DNA of 64,000 nucleotides from contig CAXAMN010001348.1 in assembly GCA_963970005.1 (NCBI GenBank), positions 335,177-399,176 on the forward strand, in the 5' to 3' direction. Origin of the DNA: Durusdinium trenchii. Lineage: Eukaryota; Sar; Dinophyceae; Suessiales; Symbiodiniaceae. Position 1 is the first letter of the stretch. Each line of letters opens with the position of its first letter. This document shows, one piece after another, positions 9,509 through 20,456 of the stretch. Made by a program: the position numbers and the translations under genes. The notes beneath the pieces are model-generated. The model was given only the letters and a program-made list of their open reading frames with translations. It made no database searches and had not been told where the DNA came from.

Positions 9509-12500
9509 AACTCCCAGTGTCTCGGCAACTTCCACTGAAGAGATGAACATTAGCTTGAACTGGTGAATCATGTTGGGTTTTGTGGGATTTCGCAGGTGGA
9601 CTTCGCCGAGAAAACATGTAATTCGAGTTGTCCAGAATATAATTCAAACTACACTCTCGCCACTGTATATAGACTTGAGTGAACTGTCCGTACGGTGTAT
9701 CATCATACTGCCGTTGCCCCATTGGACCGCTATAGGAACGTGTTGCTCGAAAAGAAGGTACCACGGAAACCATGGAAACACCCACCCAGCTTGTCGCTCA
9801 GGTACAAGGTGGGCAACACCGTGGTTTGGTGGGGCATCTCCAGTTGCACCTCTGCCGGGGCCCCCGTCTACGGAGTGGGCGCAGATATCGCAGTGGGGAG
9901 CCCCCGCCCTTTGTGGAGAGGTGGTTCTTGATTCCAATCCCCACGGCCGGCGCGGCCTGCATAGGGAACACGTTTCGCAGGATCATGAAGTGAATCTTAT
10001 AAAGATTGTTTGATGGCCCTTGATGGCAAGAATGAAATTCAAGCATCCTGTAAGAATGGATGCCGAACATGTAGAGGACAGTAGCATCACGTCATTTTGC
10101 TTTCCTGGATATGTTAGAATTTTGATGAAATTCATTGGTTTTCCTCGGCGTTTGTTGTATTTTTTGTGTTCCCTCGGATTTAGTCAACTCTTCAATTTGC
10201 CCCGGTAAACAACATTGTTCTCTATGCTTGCAGACATACAAAACTTGTATGTTTTCCGAAGTCTTCCTTGATCCCGTTTTACGGTGTAAAATTCCAAGGG
10301 TTCTCAAGAATCATGTTTGAAGTTCATTCATTGAAACAGCCCCCAAGCCAAGGTCCTGACGCGATAAGTGTAGCAACCAAGCGTTGGGTGGAATGGTTTG
10401 ATCCAATGGTTTGACCAGCTTTGTGCCTTGAGTGGACCTTTGGATGGACTCGAAACCGGTGTCGATCCAGGGTCAGGGATGACGCATGTTTTGCTGGTGC
10501 AAGAGATCATTGAATGAGCTGGAATGCACCAAACCCAGGTGTTAGGTAAATCATCAGCATTCTCAGATGTTGAAGGATAATGTAGGATAACCTCTTTTGC
10601 GAAGGGAGCAGAAGCAGCACTTATGGTATAGACGGTATAGACTCTTTGTCATTTTTGCGCGGGTCCATTGCCCTTGGCTTGGGGCAACCCCAAATCCACC
10701 TGGGGCAACCCCAACTCTATGCATCATATACAACCGACTTTGTAAGACTATATCACGAAAGGTAGCTTGAGCTACCTGAGTTCTCCTTGCTTTAGCAAAA
10801 ATGTATTACAATCAGCAGGGTTACTTGTGATTGCCTGCTACCTTTCGTTCACCCCCTCCTCTCTCAAGTATATTTATGACTATATTATATATGTATATCC
10901 ACTCTTGCTGCAGCAGCTGCAAGGAATACAACCCCAAGTTGTCAGGTGTCTTCACGCCATCCACACTTCGTTCCAAGGATGAGAAGGTGGCGAAGGGCTT
11001 CGCTGAAGGCTGCGGGGGCAAATCCACGCTGATCACTGTGGAGTCCAAGACGGCCTCTGATATCTCCCAGGCCCAAGGGTTCTTGTGACAATTTTGTTGC
11101 TTTTTGTTCTCAGTCAGTCGGGGCACACAAGATAGTTACTGGGAGGGCTTAATTATAGAAAAAGAGGAGTGTGTTTTGACTGGTGTTTTGACTGGGAGGG
11201 CTTAACTATCTTATCAAAAGTGTTTTGACTTTATCTGGTGCTATTGCTTGAACCTCTTTTGATGACCATGTGGCGCTCCACCCTCGAAAGGTGCAAGAGA
11301 CACGATCGAACAGTTGGTTGACAACATCTCATGACCTCAGTTTAGGCTCGATTCGTCTTGGGACTCCAATTTCTATAGAGACCTGGAAATAGATAAAGAA
11401 GCAACACCCAGACAGAAACAAGTCCCATTATACTTTGTTATCTTTGTGATGGGGGTTGGTAGTACAGAAGGGGTTTGATTGGAATGAGAAAGACATAAAA
11501 CGACCAATTACGAAATATCTGCAGTTCTCACGAGCTTGTCCTATTTCCTTTACATTACGACAATTCCGCCCCCACTCCAGTGGCCTTGATGAATCCATCA
11601 ACAGGATGTCGAAAGACACCACGTTCGGAAGAGGCAGTCAATTTGTCTTGGCCGTTGTCCGCGCCGAGATGAATCGTATCTCTTCCCAGACTTCGTATTT
11701 TACGACGTTGCTCCATGTCGGATTGGTTGGTTGTTCCTCCCTTTAATCCAGCATCTTCCAGCTGCATCTTCCAGCCAGGACTTCTTGCTGTCATGGTGAT
11801 CCAACGTAGACAGTTGACCTGCGGGTTGACCATGCGGGTCGCCGTGGTCAGCATCACCATGTGTTCGGGGCGATGTGCGCGATTTGGGGGAGACGTTTGG
11901 TTGGAGTGAGATTCGCTCAAGTGCTCCAGAAAAGGTACCTCCAATTAAGTATACTCATGAGTACTCGCCTCAACCGAAGGAATGATCCTTCCCCCAAATA
12001 ATATGACCTGTGTCGACCGGTCGACACAGTCCCAGCAGTCGACGCAGTCGTTCGGAGCCGCACTTGGAGGGTTCGAAGATCTACTCCTTTGATACCACTC
12101 CTTTTACTTTTGTGGAACTGAAATGAACTGAATCGTTTCCATCTCTCTTTGAATCCAAGCTCCAAGCCACATCCGCGCAGGTCATTCCATGAAAGTATCA
12201 TATCAAATCAAACACTGCTTTGGGAAACGGCCTTTGACCCGCAGGTGACCTTTTACAGCAATGAGAAGGAGAGCCTCCTCTCACCAGGCCGATATCGGAC
12301 CCGGACGCCGCACGCGCGACGGGTTCCACCTGGGCGTCCACGTCGCGACCGTCGCGGCCTTCGCGACCGACCCCCGGACCTTCCCACGGCGATGCGTCGC
12401 GCATACGTCGTCTGACATTCTGACATGTGGAATGATCGGGTTTGTTCCTTTTTTTTTTTTTTTTTTTTCGGGGCACGAATGAAAGGTCCAGTGCTTCGTT

Positions 12501-13974
12501 GCATGATAAAGATCTTTCAAATACTGCGATCAACTTGTTTCAGGTCATCCTTCTCATCCCTAGGGATCCAGTCGTACCTTCTCAGGTTTGGTGATGTGTT
12601 CGACACTGTTATGTAGGTGCCAAGAGGGTCCAAGCACCTTCTGAGGTTCGGTACGACTGGATCCCTAGGGCATAAGAAGATGGTACAAAACCAACGATCA
12701 AAGGACCTTCCCATATTGGTTTAGACTGAAAGGCGAGGAAATCTTCACTTCAAAAGGCCATGCTCCGTTAAGTATATGCCGTTTGAGAGAGGAGTCGGAA
12801 TATGTGGATCCGGGAACCACAACAAAAGCATTTGGCCCATCACCTGTCGTTGGCCCCGTGTGGGATTCGATTCAGCTGGACATATCGAGGTCAAAGACGC
12901 TGCTGTTCTTTTGTGAATCACCAGTAGACAGAAGCCATTCAACCGGGGCACCAGGATGCTTGTTGAGACATACCTTTTTTGTTGGATACTCTTGTTCTGG
13001 TGTTCAGGACGCAAAGCCTTGCGCGATTGGGGCAGTTCACAACACAGGGGGGCATGATGATCCCATGGCTACTCGTATGACCCTAAGTTCATCTAAGTTC
13101 CCTGAGTATAGAAGTAAAACGTAGAACAATCCCCGTAAGCTCTTGAAAAGAAAAAACTCGCAGAGCACTCAAGTTCGATGTTTTTAGTTGAGGTAATCAA
13201 GCTGCCTAAAGTAGACATCATTTCCAAGGAAATGGAACATGGGATGATTACAAAAAACTTGGATTATATATCCCCTAGTCTATCCGATTCGATTTATTTG
13301 ACAATGGAAACAAACTGTGAATGAATTTAGAGGGACTTTGGTTGGTGGGCATCCAACACGCCAGGAACACAGCTGAAGGTGAAGAGCAACAAGCACCTTG
13401 GTGGAGGGGAATTGGCTGCTGTGAACCCTCCTGGCAAGTCTTCTGGAAGAACCAGCTACTGCTGCGGTTGCAGGAGGTTGTGGATTCTCACGTTGCCCAT
13501 GTTTTCTCAAGGGAGGGTCAGTTTCCATGTTCCGAGCATGTAGTTTTTCCACTACGAATCAAGATCCAGGAATATCCAGGATGAAGCTCCACCATTCATA
13601 ACAACGCTAGATCCTTGTTTGTCCTCCTTATTGTTCTTGTTGTTGTCGTTGTCGTTGTTGTTGGCGGTGCTTTTCCTTGTTGTTGTTGTTGTTGCTGTTG
13701 ATGTTATTGTTATGAACAATCGATATTTGATCGAAGGGAAACAAGCAAAGCAAGATGAAGGTCCTGGTCCTTTGTGCTGTGTCCTTCTTGGTCATCAAAA
13801 AGCAACCATCTGTCGAAATCAGGCAAAACCCGCCATTCATGTCTAGTTGTTCGGAGGTTTTCTTTTAATGTGCCCCTCATGCTGGTGACGATGTGCGTGG
13901 ACGGTGTGCCCCCCAGGATGAACGGCAACGTATGTGAGATCACGCTCGAAGAAGTCGGTCGTATGCTGAATTGA
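9412..13974 (+). CDS. Mono-ADP-ribosyltransferase-like gene, five exons visible, 5' end not found
   Basis: Five short plus-strand exons in the right order spell the core of an R-S-E class ADP-ribosyltransferase (ART). Such enzymes transfer ADP-ribose from NAD to protein side chains. The arginine motif (KLWRGLSVDL) is in exon 1, the serine motif (VVWWGISSCTS) in exon 2, the strand region (STLITVESKTASDIS) in exon 3, the ExE motif (FYSNEKESLLSPG) in exon 4, and the terminal strands with the stop (NGNVCEITLEEVGRML) in exon 5. All key residues (R, S, E-x-E) are present. Introns are about 0.3 to 1.6 kb. The acceptors of exons 1, 2 and 4 are AG/G and at least one donor is GC, as known for dinoflagellates. 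The N-terminal helical part is missing. ART-like proteins are common in dinoflagellate gene sets. The family call is firm; exon ends are approximate. Confidence 0.65.
9802..9855 (+). CDS. ART-like gene, exon with the serine motif
   Basis: The acceptor CTCAG precedes G-TAC-AAG. The peptide YKVGNTVVWWGISSCTS carries the S-S-x-T-S catalytic serine motif of the ART family. The leading G completes the last codon of the previous exon, which supports the join. The 3' end is uncertain within about 15 bases; the following bases (GCCGGG) could be a GC donor. Confidence 0.6.
10946..11070 (+). CDS. ART-like gene, exon with central strands
   Basis: The peptide includes TPSTLRSKDEKVAKGF and AEGCGGKSTLITVESKTA and ends ..DISQ. 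It ends at CTCCCAG/GCCCAAG, a GC donor, and joins in phase 0 to the next exon. The start is placed after TTGTCAG but could lie some codons either way. Confidence 0.6.
12245..12288 (+). CDS. ART-like gene, exon with the catalytic E-x-E motif
   Basis: The acceptor CCCGCAG precedes GTG-ACC. The peptide VTFYSNEKESLLSPG contains E-K-E, the catalytic glutamates of arginine-type ARTs. It joins in phase 0 to the previous exon. The 3' junction (CCAGG/CC or CCAG/GCC) is ambiguous by one base. Confidence 0.6.
12449..12468. repeat. Poly(T) run of 20
   Basis: Twenty T in a row lie inside the fourth intron of the ART-like gene, preceded by GTTCC and followed by CGGGGC. It may be a minus-strand poly(A) relic, but there is no recognisable source gene next to it. 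Confidence 0.8.
12543..12690. repeat. Fold-back element with 21-bp perfect core arms
   Basis: CCCTAGGGATCCAGTCGTACC at 12558-12578 has its exact reverse complement at 12650-12670. The match continues imperfectly outward (CATCCTTCTCAT against ATAAGAAGATGG) and inward (TTCTCAGG against CTGAGG). The unpaired middle is about 60 bases. It lies in an intron of the ART-like gene and is probably a small MITE or inverted duplication. Confidence 0.65.
13619..13720. repeat. GTT/TTG-rich microsatellite
   Basis: Interrupted runs of GTT, with GTC and GCT variants, over about 100 bases, in the last intron of the ART-like gene. Any apparent protein in this stretch is repeat-derived. Confidence 0.8.
13857..13974 (+). 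CDS. ART-like gene, terminal exon
   Basis: The peptide includes FNVPLMLVTMCVDGVPP and MNGNVCEITLEEVGRMLN and ends at TGA 13972-13974. The NG..xEIxLEEV pattern is the usual C-terminal strand of the ART fold. The start at AG/G (TCGGAG before GTTTTC) gives the correct phase with the E-x-E exon only if the split codon is GG+G, so the boundary is provisional. Confidence 0.55.
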
Positions 13975-15429
13975 GCAGAACGTCGGAGGATGGATTTGCT
14001 TGATGTTCACAGCTGAGAAGAAGCTGAAACACGGCAAAACAGACACAGTGATGCCTCTGATGTGTTGTTGCTGTTTAAGAAGTAAACACAAGGACATGTT
14101 GCAACCTGCGCCTATATGCTGTTTGATTGTTCATGATCATGGGGCGACCCCAGTTGGTTTGGCCCAAGGTGTGAACTCTACTTTCGCTCGCCTGGCACGA
14201 TTCGTTGTACACGATTCGTTCTTCGGAGTAGCATCGATTTTGAGAGACACTCACTCCGACTGGCTGCGGTTGAGCTGCTGTGAGAAAGGGTTCCGGTTCC
14301 TATAATTTTGTATAACTTTCATGTGTTTTTTGGTTTGGAGACACCCCTAAGGCCCTAAGGAAGAAGTCAATGATCTACCGGGGTCGTTTGACGATGTTTA
14401 ATGACCAAATATTTCAAAACCTAATAGAACGTGTGGAACATTTCCCTATTCCTCACAGCCTCACCTTATACATCATCCGACGACTGCTAGCAGCGTTGCT
14501 TTGCTCGCGTTTGGTCGCGCACTTTCGTGGCTGGCCTTTTGAAGCTGGCCACTCTGTTGGTGGATCTTGGATCAAGAAACCATTGGGCCAAGGTCAGGAT
14601 CATTTTGGCCCACTTCTGACCAACGACTCACCCCTTTTGATGTACTTTTCACCTTCTCCGTTACTCCCTCTTTGACCGCACCACTCTGGCCACCGTGAAT
14701 TGGTTCGATGACTAACATGGACCTTGAGAATTGATCGACCATTTTCCGAATACCAACCCAGTGGGTTTGGGGCTCCATGTTAATTTGCAGAGAGTGGCAT
14801 TGTTTTGGATCAACTGAGCTTGCTCAGTGCTTCTCTCAAGTCGTTTCTTCGGGTTGGGTGAGAGTCAGTCAGAGTCGGGTTTACCGAAGGGAGTCCATGA
14901 GCCGAACATGCAGGAAGTTCAAGTTCAGGTCCAATTACAATTCCCAACAATTTGAAGTACTATAGAATACTGCTAGAGGACGACATCTTGGCATCTCGTC
15001 ACACCTCCTCTTGAATGTACAATAGATTATATAGATGGCCCAACTAAGATTTTAAAACCCATCGTAACAACAAAAGCAAAGGTTTGCAAGGCACACTAAC
15101 TATTGAAGTTGTTACTTCATTGTTTGTTTCATGAACGCATTCTGCCAAGCAGATAGCTAACCGTTAGCTGCAGCCAACCACTGTGTTCTTTATGCGATGC
15201 AAAAACTATATGTGTGTGTTGTGTCCACGAACTTAGTGGGGCTGAACCAATATTTGAACACTCAAAACATTTTCAGCACCATTGCACTTGTACATGTCCA
15301 ATATCGTTACGTATAGTATCGTTAAAATAGTCAAACCCATGACAAACAGACACGTAGTCTTATATCTAAATCTAAATGGTTTGATTGACATGTCCCGATC
15401 TTTGGACTGGGTTCTAATTTAGCCCTAGA
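13975..15429. other. No gene recognised
   Basis: Downstream flank of the ART-like gene. I see no exon with convincing coding character and no strong repeat. An AT-rich part lies at about 14920-15420. Confidence 0.4.
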
Positions 15430-15930
15430 GTTTCTTGTTCTTCCCGCCCTGTTTCTGCGCACTTGCGTGCTGTGCAACCCTCCTACCCTGCACAGATTCT
15501 TTTCCACCCTGCATGGGTTTCTTTTCTGCCCTGCAGGGGGATTCTTTTATGCCCTGCCTTCCAGAGCTGCTTTGCCACCTTGAAGGGATTTCTTTTTTCT
15601 TTTCTACCCTGCCTCCTGCCCGTTCCGCCCCGGCTAATGGTTCTCTATTTGGAAGGGTTTCTTTTCTACTCACCCTGCCATGAGGGTGTCTTTTCTGTCT
15701 AAACCTTTGGGTGTTATTCTGCAACGCCGCGATTTACGGGGTGTCTTTTCCACCGTGCAAGGGTTTCTTTTCTGCCCTGCAAGGGTTTCCTTTCCACCCG
15801 GCTGACGGTTCCCTTTCAAAGTGTTTGTGTCTCTTTTCCTGCCTGCGAGGCTTTCTTTTCTCCCAACTCAACGCCGAGATTTGCGGGGTTTATTTTCCAC
15901 CCTGCAAGGGTTTCTTTCCCACCATGTGCG
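15430..15930. repeat. Degenerate repeat array with GGGTTTCTTTTCTGCCCTGC core
   Basis: A core of about 20 bases, or close variants (TTTCTTTTCTACCCTGC, TTTCTTTTCCACC.TGCAAGGG), recurs about a dozen times at irregular spacing. Within it, a longer unit beginning CAACGCCG.GATTT.CGGGGT occurs twice, at about 15722 and 15869, so part of the array was duplicated with a shift of about 148 bases. The overlapping open frames are low-complexity by-products. Confidence 0.7.
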
Positions 15931-16862
15931 GGAGCACAGGGTTGAAAAAGAACCTGTTCAGGTGGAAAAAGAGCCCTTCACAATTGGTTCTGGCCATGAA
16001 GTGATCACATCAACAAAAAGGGTCAAAAAGAACGTGTTGGACGAGGTGGAAGTAGAACACAGGACCAGGGCAGAAAACACATGGTCCCTGGGTCCCTGAG
16101 ATGTGATCGAAAACACGTGTTTTGCTCAAGCGGTCGTCATCACCGCCATCGATGCCTGTCGCACAGAAATCAGTTGGATCCTCCGACAGTGTCCATGCAG
16201 CTTCGCGCCCATGGAGTCACTGTGTGTCGACCTCACGTGGGGGTGTCCTGGGCGTGTAACATGCCAAGGAAGTTGTGGACATCGATTTGGACTGAAAAGA
16301 AGGGCGGAATCGTTGGGAAGAGATATGGATGCTGACTTGAGTGGAAAGACTTCGGTGGGGCCTTCAAAGAGGTGTTCTTTGGGGGTGGTGGCGCGGCATC
16401 ATCATCAATAACTCCAAGAATGCCCCCAAAATGGGTGGCCTAAGAAGCCTTTAAGCCTTTAAGACTATTGTCAGAAGCCTCCTGCAGTGCGAAACAAGAT
16501 GGAGAGGCTTCCTCTTTCGGCGAGTGTAGACCTGGATAGACCCTATAACATGAGTCTTCACTCGAAAACCCCACAAAAAACATGGTTTGTATGAACCACC
16601 CTCAAGCCTCGACTCCCGACGAAGCAGGGGACTGGGTGGACGCTGGACGCTCGTGGCGTGGCCACATTGCATGGTGAGAAATGGCAGATGTTCCATCCGG
16701 ATGTATGGGATCGATATATCAGGACCTCAAGATGGCGCCCCCTTAGGAACCACCAACACGGTTTCTATTTGTTTCTGCTTGTTGCTGGGGATTGTTCAGG
16801 CAAAAAACGATCCTCCCTCATACTGGGAGAGGCTCCCTTCGTGCGAACGCCGCACCCGGCAG
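15931..16862. other. Mostly non-coding; weak exon-like patches
   Basis: A stretch near 16120-16200 reads AVVITAIDACRTEISW on the plus strand and could belong to an exon, but I could not fix splice sites. The rest shows no feature. Confidence 0.25.
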
Positions 16863-17000
16863 GTGGATGCCCTGATCAAAGAAGTGGAGCGCCTCCGCAC
16901 GCGCTCCGAGCTCCACAGGCGCGCGCTTTCCGCGCGCGCGCGGGGAGAGACGGCCCGAGTCAGAGGGTCCCAGAGAGATGGGCCAAGTGGGTTGCTTTGA
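16863..17000 (+). CDS. Candidate exon, coiled-coil-like peptide
   Basis: After a CCCGGCAG acceptor the frame reads VDALIKEVERLRTRSELHRR and then an Arg/Ala-rich tail, to a TGA at 16998-17000. The heptad-like hydrophobic spacing suggests a coiled coil. It is much more GC-rich than its surroundings. No other exon of the same gene could be tied to it. Confidence 0.35.
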   Translation: MDALIKEVERLRTRSELHRRALSARARGETARVRGSQRDGPSGLL

Positions 17001-17414
17001 GGAAGCTGAGGAGTGATGAAGAGAAGTGTTGAGCAAAAAGAGATTGGCCAAGTGTGTGTCCTTTCTTCTTGGGGGTGGGGGAATGAGGATGAATGATCTA
17101 CTTAGAATGGGAGGTGCAAGTCTTGAGAATAGATTAAATAGAGTAGCTAGCTGAATTATAGTCCATGGAGATCCATGGACGATAGATTAGACACCCAACG
17201 GTGGAGGGCATGGTTCAACATTGTTCGTCTCTATCGAAATGCTGCAAAATGATTCATCCAAGCTCCTGGCTTTGTGGCACATGGTCGTACAGAAACTCTG
17301 TAGATGGTAGGAGCAAATCGTCGGTCACAGGCCACATAGTCGGTCGATTGAAGTTTTTGAGGCTGGTTGGATTAGGCCAGAGGGTAGCGTCAAAGTTATT
17401 AATTTCTCAATTCC

Positions 17415-17605
17415 CAGGAGCGATCGGACGCTACTAGGGGCGCTCCAAGCCTTAATTACTACTGGGAGCAAGAAACTACTAGGAGCAAAGGGCATCGCTA
17501 CTAGGAACAAGTGCCTTACTAGTAGTAACAAGAAGCTACTAGGAACAAGTGCATCGCTACTAGTAACAAGTGCCTTACTACTAGGAACACGAAGCCATTA
17601 GGAAC
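17415..17605. repeat. Minisatellite locus 1 (CTACTAGGAACAAGTGC family)
   Basis: Six to eight imperfect copies of a unit of about 25-30 bases with words CTACTAG, AACAAGTGCC and GGGCATCGCTACTAG. The last is the reverse complement of the core in the loci at 33.3 and 36.3 kb, so this locus is the same family in the opposite orientation. Confidence 0.7.
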
Positions 17606-19504
17606 CCGGACTTCTCAGCTTTTTGACACTGCCTAGTCACATCTAGTCACCCATCTTCTTCTCGCACCTTGCCCTTGCCGAGGGTCGGAGCGAGGGTTGG
17701 TGGGAGCTATGGAACTCAATTAGAAGGCAGTATGCCATGCTTACGGAATCTGGGTGTGTATAATAGGAAGGCCTGGGGAGACTCTCCAAAGACGTATTGG
17801 TAGGGGCGGGCTCTCTCAGTTTTAATGAGCAGGAGTCAGCAGGAGTTCTACGTTCAAGGTTGTCTTGTTTCATTGTAGTTGTTCTCGTTTAAGTCTGGGA
17901 ATTTAATTAGGGGAAGATCTAGAGGAAACCATTAACCGTTGTTCTTTGAGGTGATAGCAAGGGGCATCCTATAGATTTTTCATCCAAATTCCTCCAGGTA
18001 CTTCCGGATGGTCCAGCGCTGCCCTTGTGGCTTGCTCTTTTGAATTCACAGGGTCCAGGACCATCTCGATGCTTCAAAAGCAACCTTTCGATAGTCCTTG
18101 GACCATTTTCTGACCCATTCTCAAAACGGTCGTTCGGAAGACACAAACCGCCACCAAGAAAAGAACGTCTCATGGTTAAAAACCGTCTTCCATCCCGTTC
18201 ACCCGTTCTTCATTCGCTCCGGGCCTTTTTCCCAGGAAGCCGGTCAAGAGCTCCGACGATAAGGAGAGCAGCCGGTTACGACCCGACCGGGTCCGACCCG
18301 AGCACGGCGAAGCGGACGAAGTCAGTCGGACCTCATGGAGGGATTGACATGGAGAAATCCGTCACTGGACGTCCAATGATTGGAGACATCAATGGTTGAC
18401 TTGGCAACATTCCGAAACAATGATCGACTCAGGTGGACAGGTGGACATGTCTTTGGCAACAGAGATGGCGTCACGGCTAGAGTGGGCAACCCTGCATTCA
18501 ATCCAACAGCAACCTGTGGTTAAACCCGGGCGCTCGCCTGGGTGGAAGCGGAGTGTTCCATCAATCCCTAAGAGTTTGGCGCCCGCCAAAAGGCAGAGAA
18601 CTCGGTTGAACGGAGGAGAGTCACAAAAGGAAAGGATGACGGAGGCTTGAAAAGGGGGCTTACCGAAGGACTTTGTCTTGCGAAGCAAGGCTTGAAGCAG
18701 TCTAGTTCGTCAACAAAGGGTAACTTCCCCACAGACCTTGTATCGATGAAAACGTTCTAAGCCACCCACCCTTCTGTTGATTAATCAAATCCCCACCGCC
18801 GCCACCCCACCTTGTAAGGTATTGACGCAGTGATGTTGGGGGGTGGCAAACAGAGGCATTTGTTTTGTATTTCACTTCCATCTCCTGGTCATTTGCATTT
18901 CCTCCCTTTCCGCTCTCCCACTTTCTAAAACTTAAAGTTCGGAAGCAACACAACTTCAAGACAAATCTTGTTATTGGATAGTTCTCCTCACCTTTTGGGC
19001 GAGTCAACATGTGTTTAACATCGTCTATTTCTGGCTGGAAGTGTTCTCATCGCCTCTCGCCAACAGGCTGTAAGCAAGGCAGGGGACCAAGCAAGGTAGG
19101 GACCTACCACTGGATTGCCAACAAGGGGGTTGGACAGCCATCAACTCACGACCAAAAGGCAACGCCAACGTGAATCATCACATACCAGCTGCTTCCTCGG
19201 GGTCACCTGGCTGGCCCACCCTGTACACTACACATCTATTGGCAGCCAGCACACCTGGACAGGAAGGTCGAGGTATGGTGGCTTCACACCCAGACCATCC
19301 ACAAAACTTGCAGAATTAGTTACTGTACATAATACATGACCATCCATAAAATTATAGGACTACATGGTTATGATGTTGACCCAATTTACCAGAGTTACAT
19401 ACTATTTACATCCATAAAGTTGTTACATGATGTTGACCCATCCATGTAGCTTATTTGTCCGCTTTTATGGGTGAAGGACGGCTGGCTCTTTGCGTTCTCG
19501 ACAG
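17606..19504. other. No firm gene; one possible small coding region
   Basis: An open plus-strand frame to a stop at 18648-18650 includes QQQPVVKPGRSPGWKRS and a Lys/Arg-rich end. A patch at about 18233-18345 reads KPVKSSDDKESSRLRPD after an AG. Both have a coding feel but no confirmed splice sites. Nothing else is seen. Confidence 0.25.
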
Positions 19505-19574
19505 GACGTCGCCAGCATGATGGATTCGCTGAGTCGCGAGCTGCAGGCGAGCTGGAGGAGTCCGTTTTTTGAAG
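19505..19574 (+). CDS. Candidate small internal exon
   Basis: It is bounded by a CGACAG acceptor and a GAAG/GTGTAG donor, and reads DVASMMDSLSRELQASWR then SPFFE. It is amphipathic and GC-rich against AT-rich flanks. No family is recognised. Confidence 0.35.
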
Positions 19575-20381
19575 GTGTAGCCACACCTCTAGAGCCCAAA
19601 CATTGGTCACTGGTAACTTGGGTGGATGGCCACTGCAAACTCTACGACTCTACTGGTTTGCCTTGGTTCCGGGTATGTGAGACGTGGATGGCGAACGCAA
19701 GAAACTGGTGCAAGGCATGGCAAGGCCTTGTGGCGTTGAGGGCAAGCCATTTAGGACCTTGTTTGACACGAAAACTGTGTATGCGAGACAAAGACTTTTG
19801 ACTCATTGTCACGCAAGCGATCTCCGAAGGAGGTCAGCTGAAGTTCGAGTTTACGATTAGATAGGTCAATATCGAAGGGATAAATTGAACAATCACTACA
19901 AACGACCCCCCCTCCCCCAATTTCTATCGCAAGTTGTTTGTCCGGAACAAAATAATTAGCAATTAAACATATCATGAACAATTTGCAATGTTCTGCACCC
20001 AGGGTGATAAGAACGTTCAGAACAAGGCTTAGCCCAGTCACCGGCGAGTTTTAGGATGACCATATTGAAGTCTTGCAACTGGACTCAAAGATTGATCAGG
20101 TTTATTATCGATGAGCCGGCCCTCGCGGAATACATGCCTGACATGCCCAAGCTTACGACGAATGTTCTCACATGCGTCGTTGTCATCTCTTTTGTTCCCC
20201 GCCTTTCAAGTGTATATCCAGATTTATCCAGATTCAATACGACCATGATTGATCAAGTTACAGTAAGTTCATGTCTGACACCCACAAATCCCCCAGAGGT
20301 GCGGAAAACACCAAGCCTTGTGTGTGGATGCGTTTTCTTTCAACGATGTTGTTTTCTTCCCGGCAACGCCCTTCTGCCCAG

Positions 20382-20456
20382 CTCGGTGAATGACAAAGAC
20401 CTCCCTATCTCGTGGATGAACGGCCTCGCCAACCCCCCAAGTTCCACCGCCGAGGT
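20382..20456 (+). CDS. Candidate small exon
   Basis: After a CTGCCCAG acceptor the frame reads SVNDKDLPISWMNGLANPP and continues to about a GCCGAG/GTGAAG donor. Downstream the DNA becomes a purine-rich GGAGCGGAGTG repeat (20495-20525). The two splice signals and codon usage support an exon; no family is recognised. Confidence 0.3.

Noticed and set aside
9353-9571. Minus-strand open frame of 72 codons with plausible composition (EVAETLGVLMEIHRQ...)
   Set aside because: The plus strand of the same bases carries the ART arginine motif exon, which joins in phase to four further exons; the minus frame is its shadow.
12281-12520. Several overlapping open frames on both strands around the poly(T) run
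   Set aside because: They are driven by the homopolymer and GC-rich intron sequence; only the 44-base ART exon at 12245-12288 is supported.
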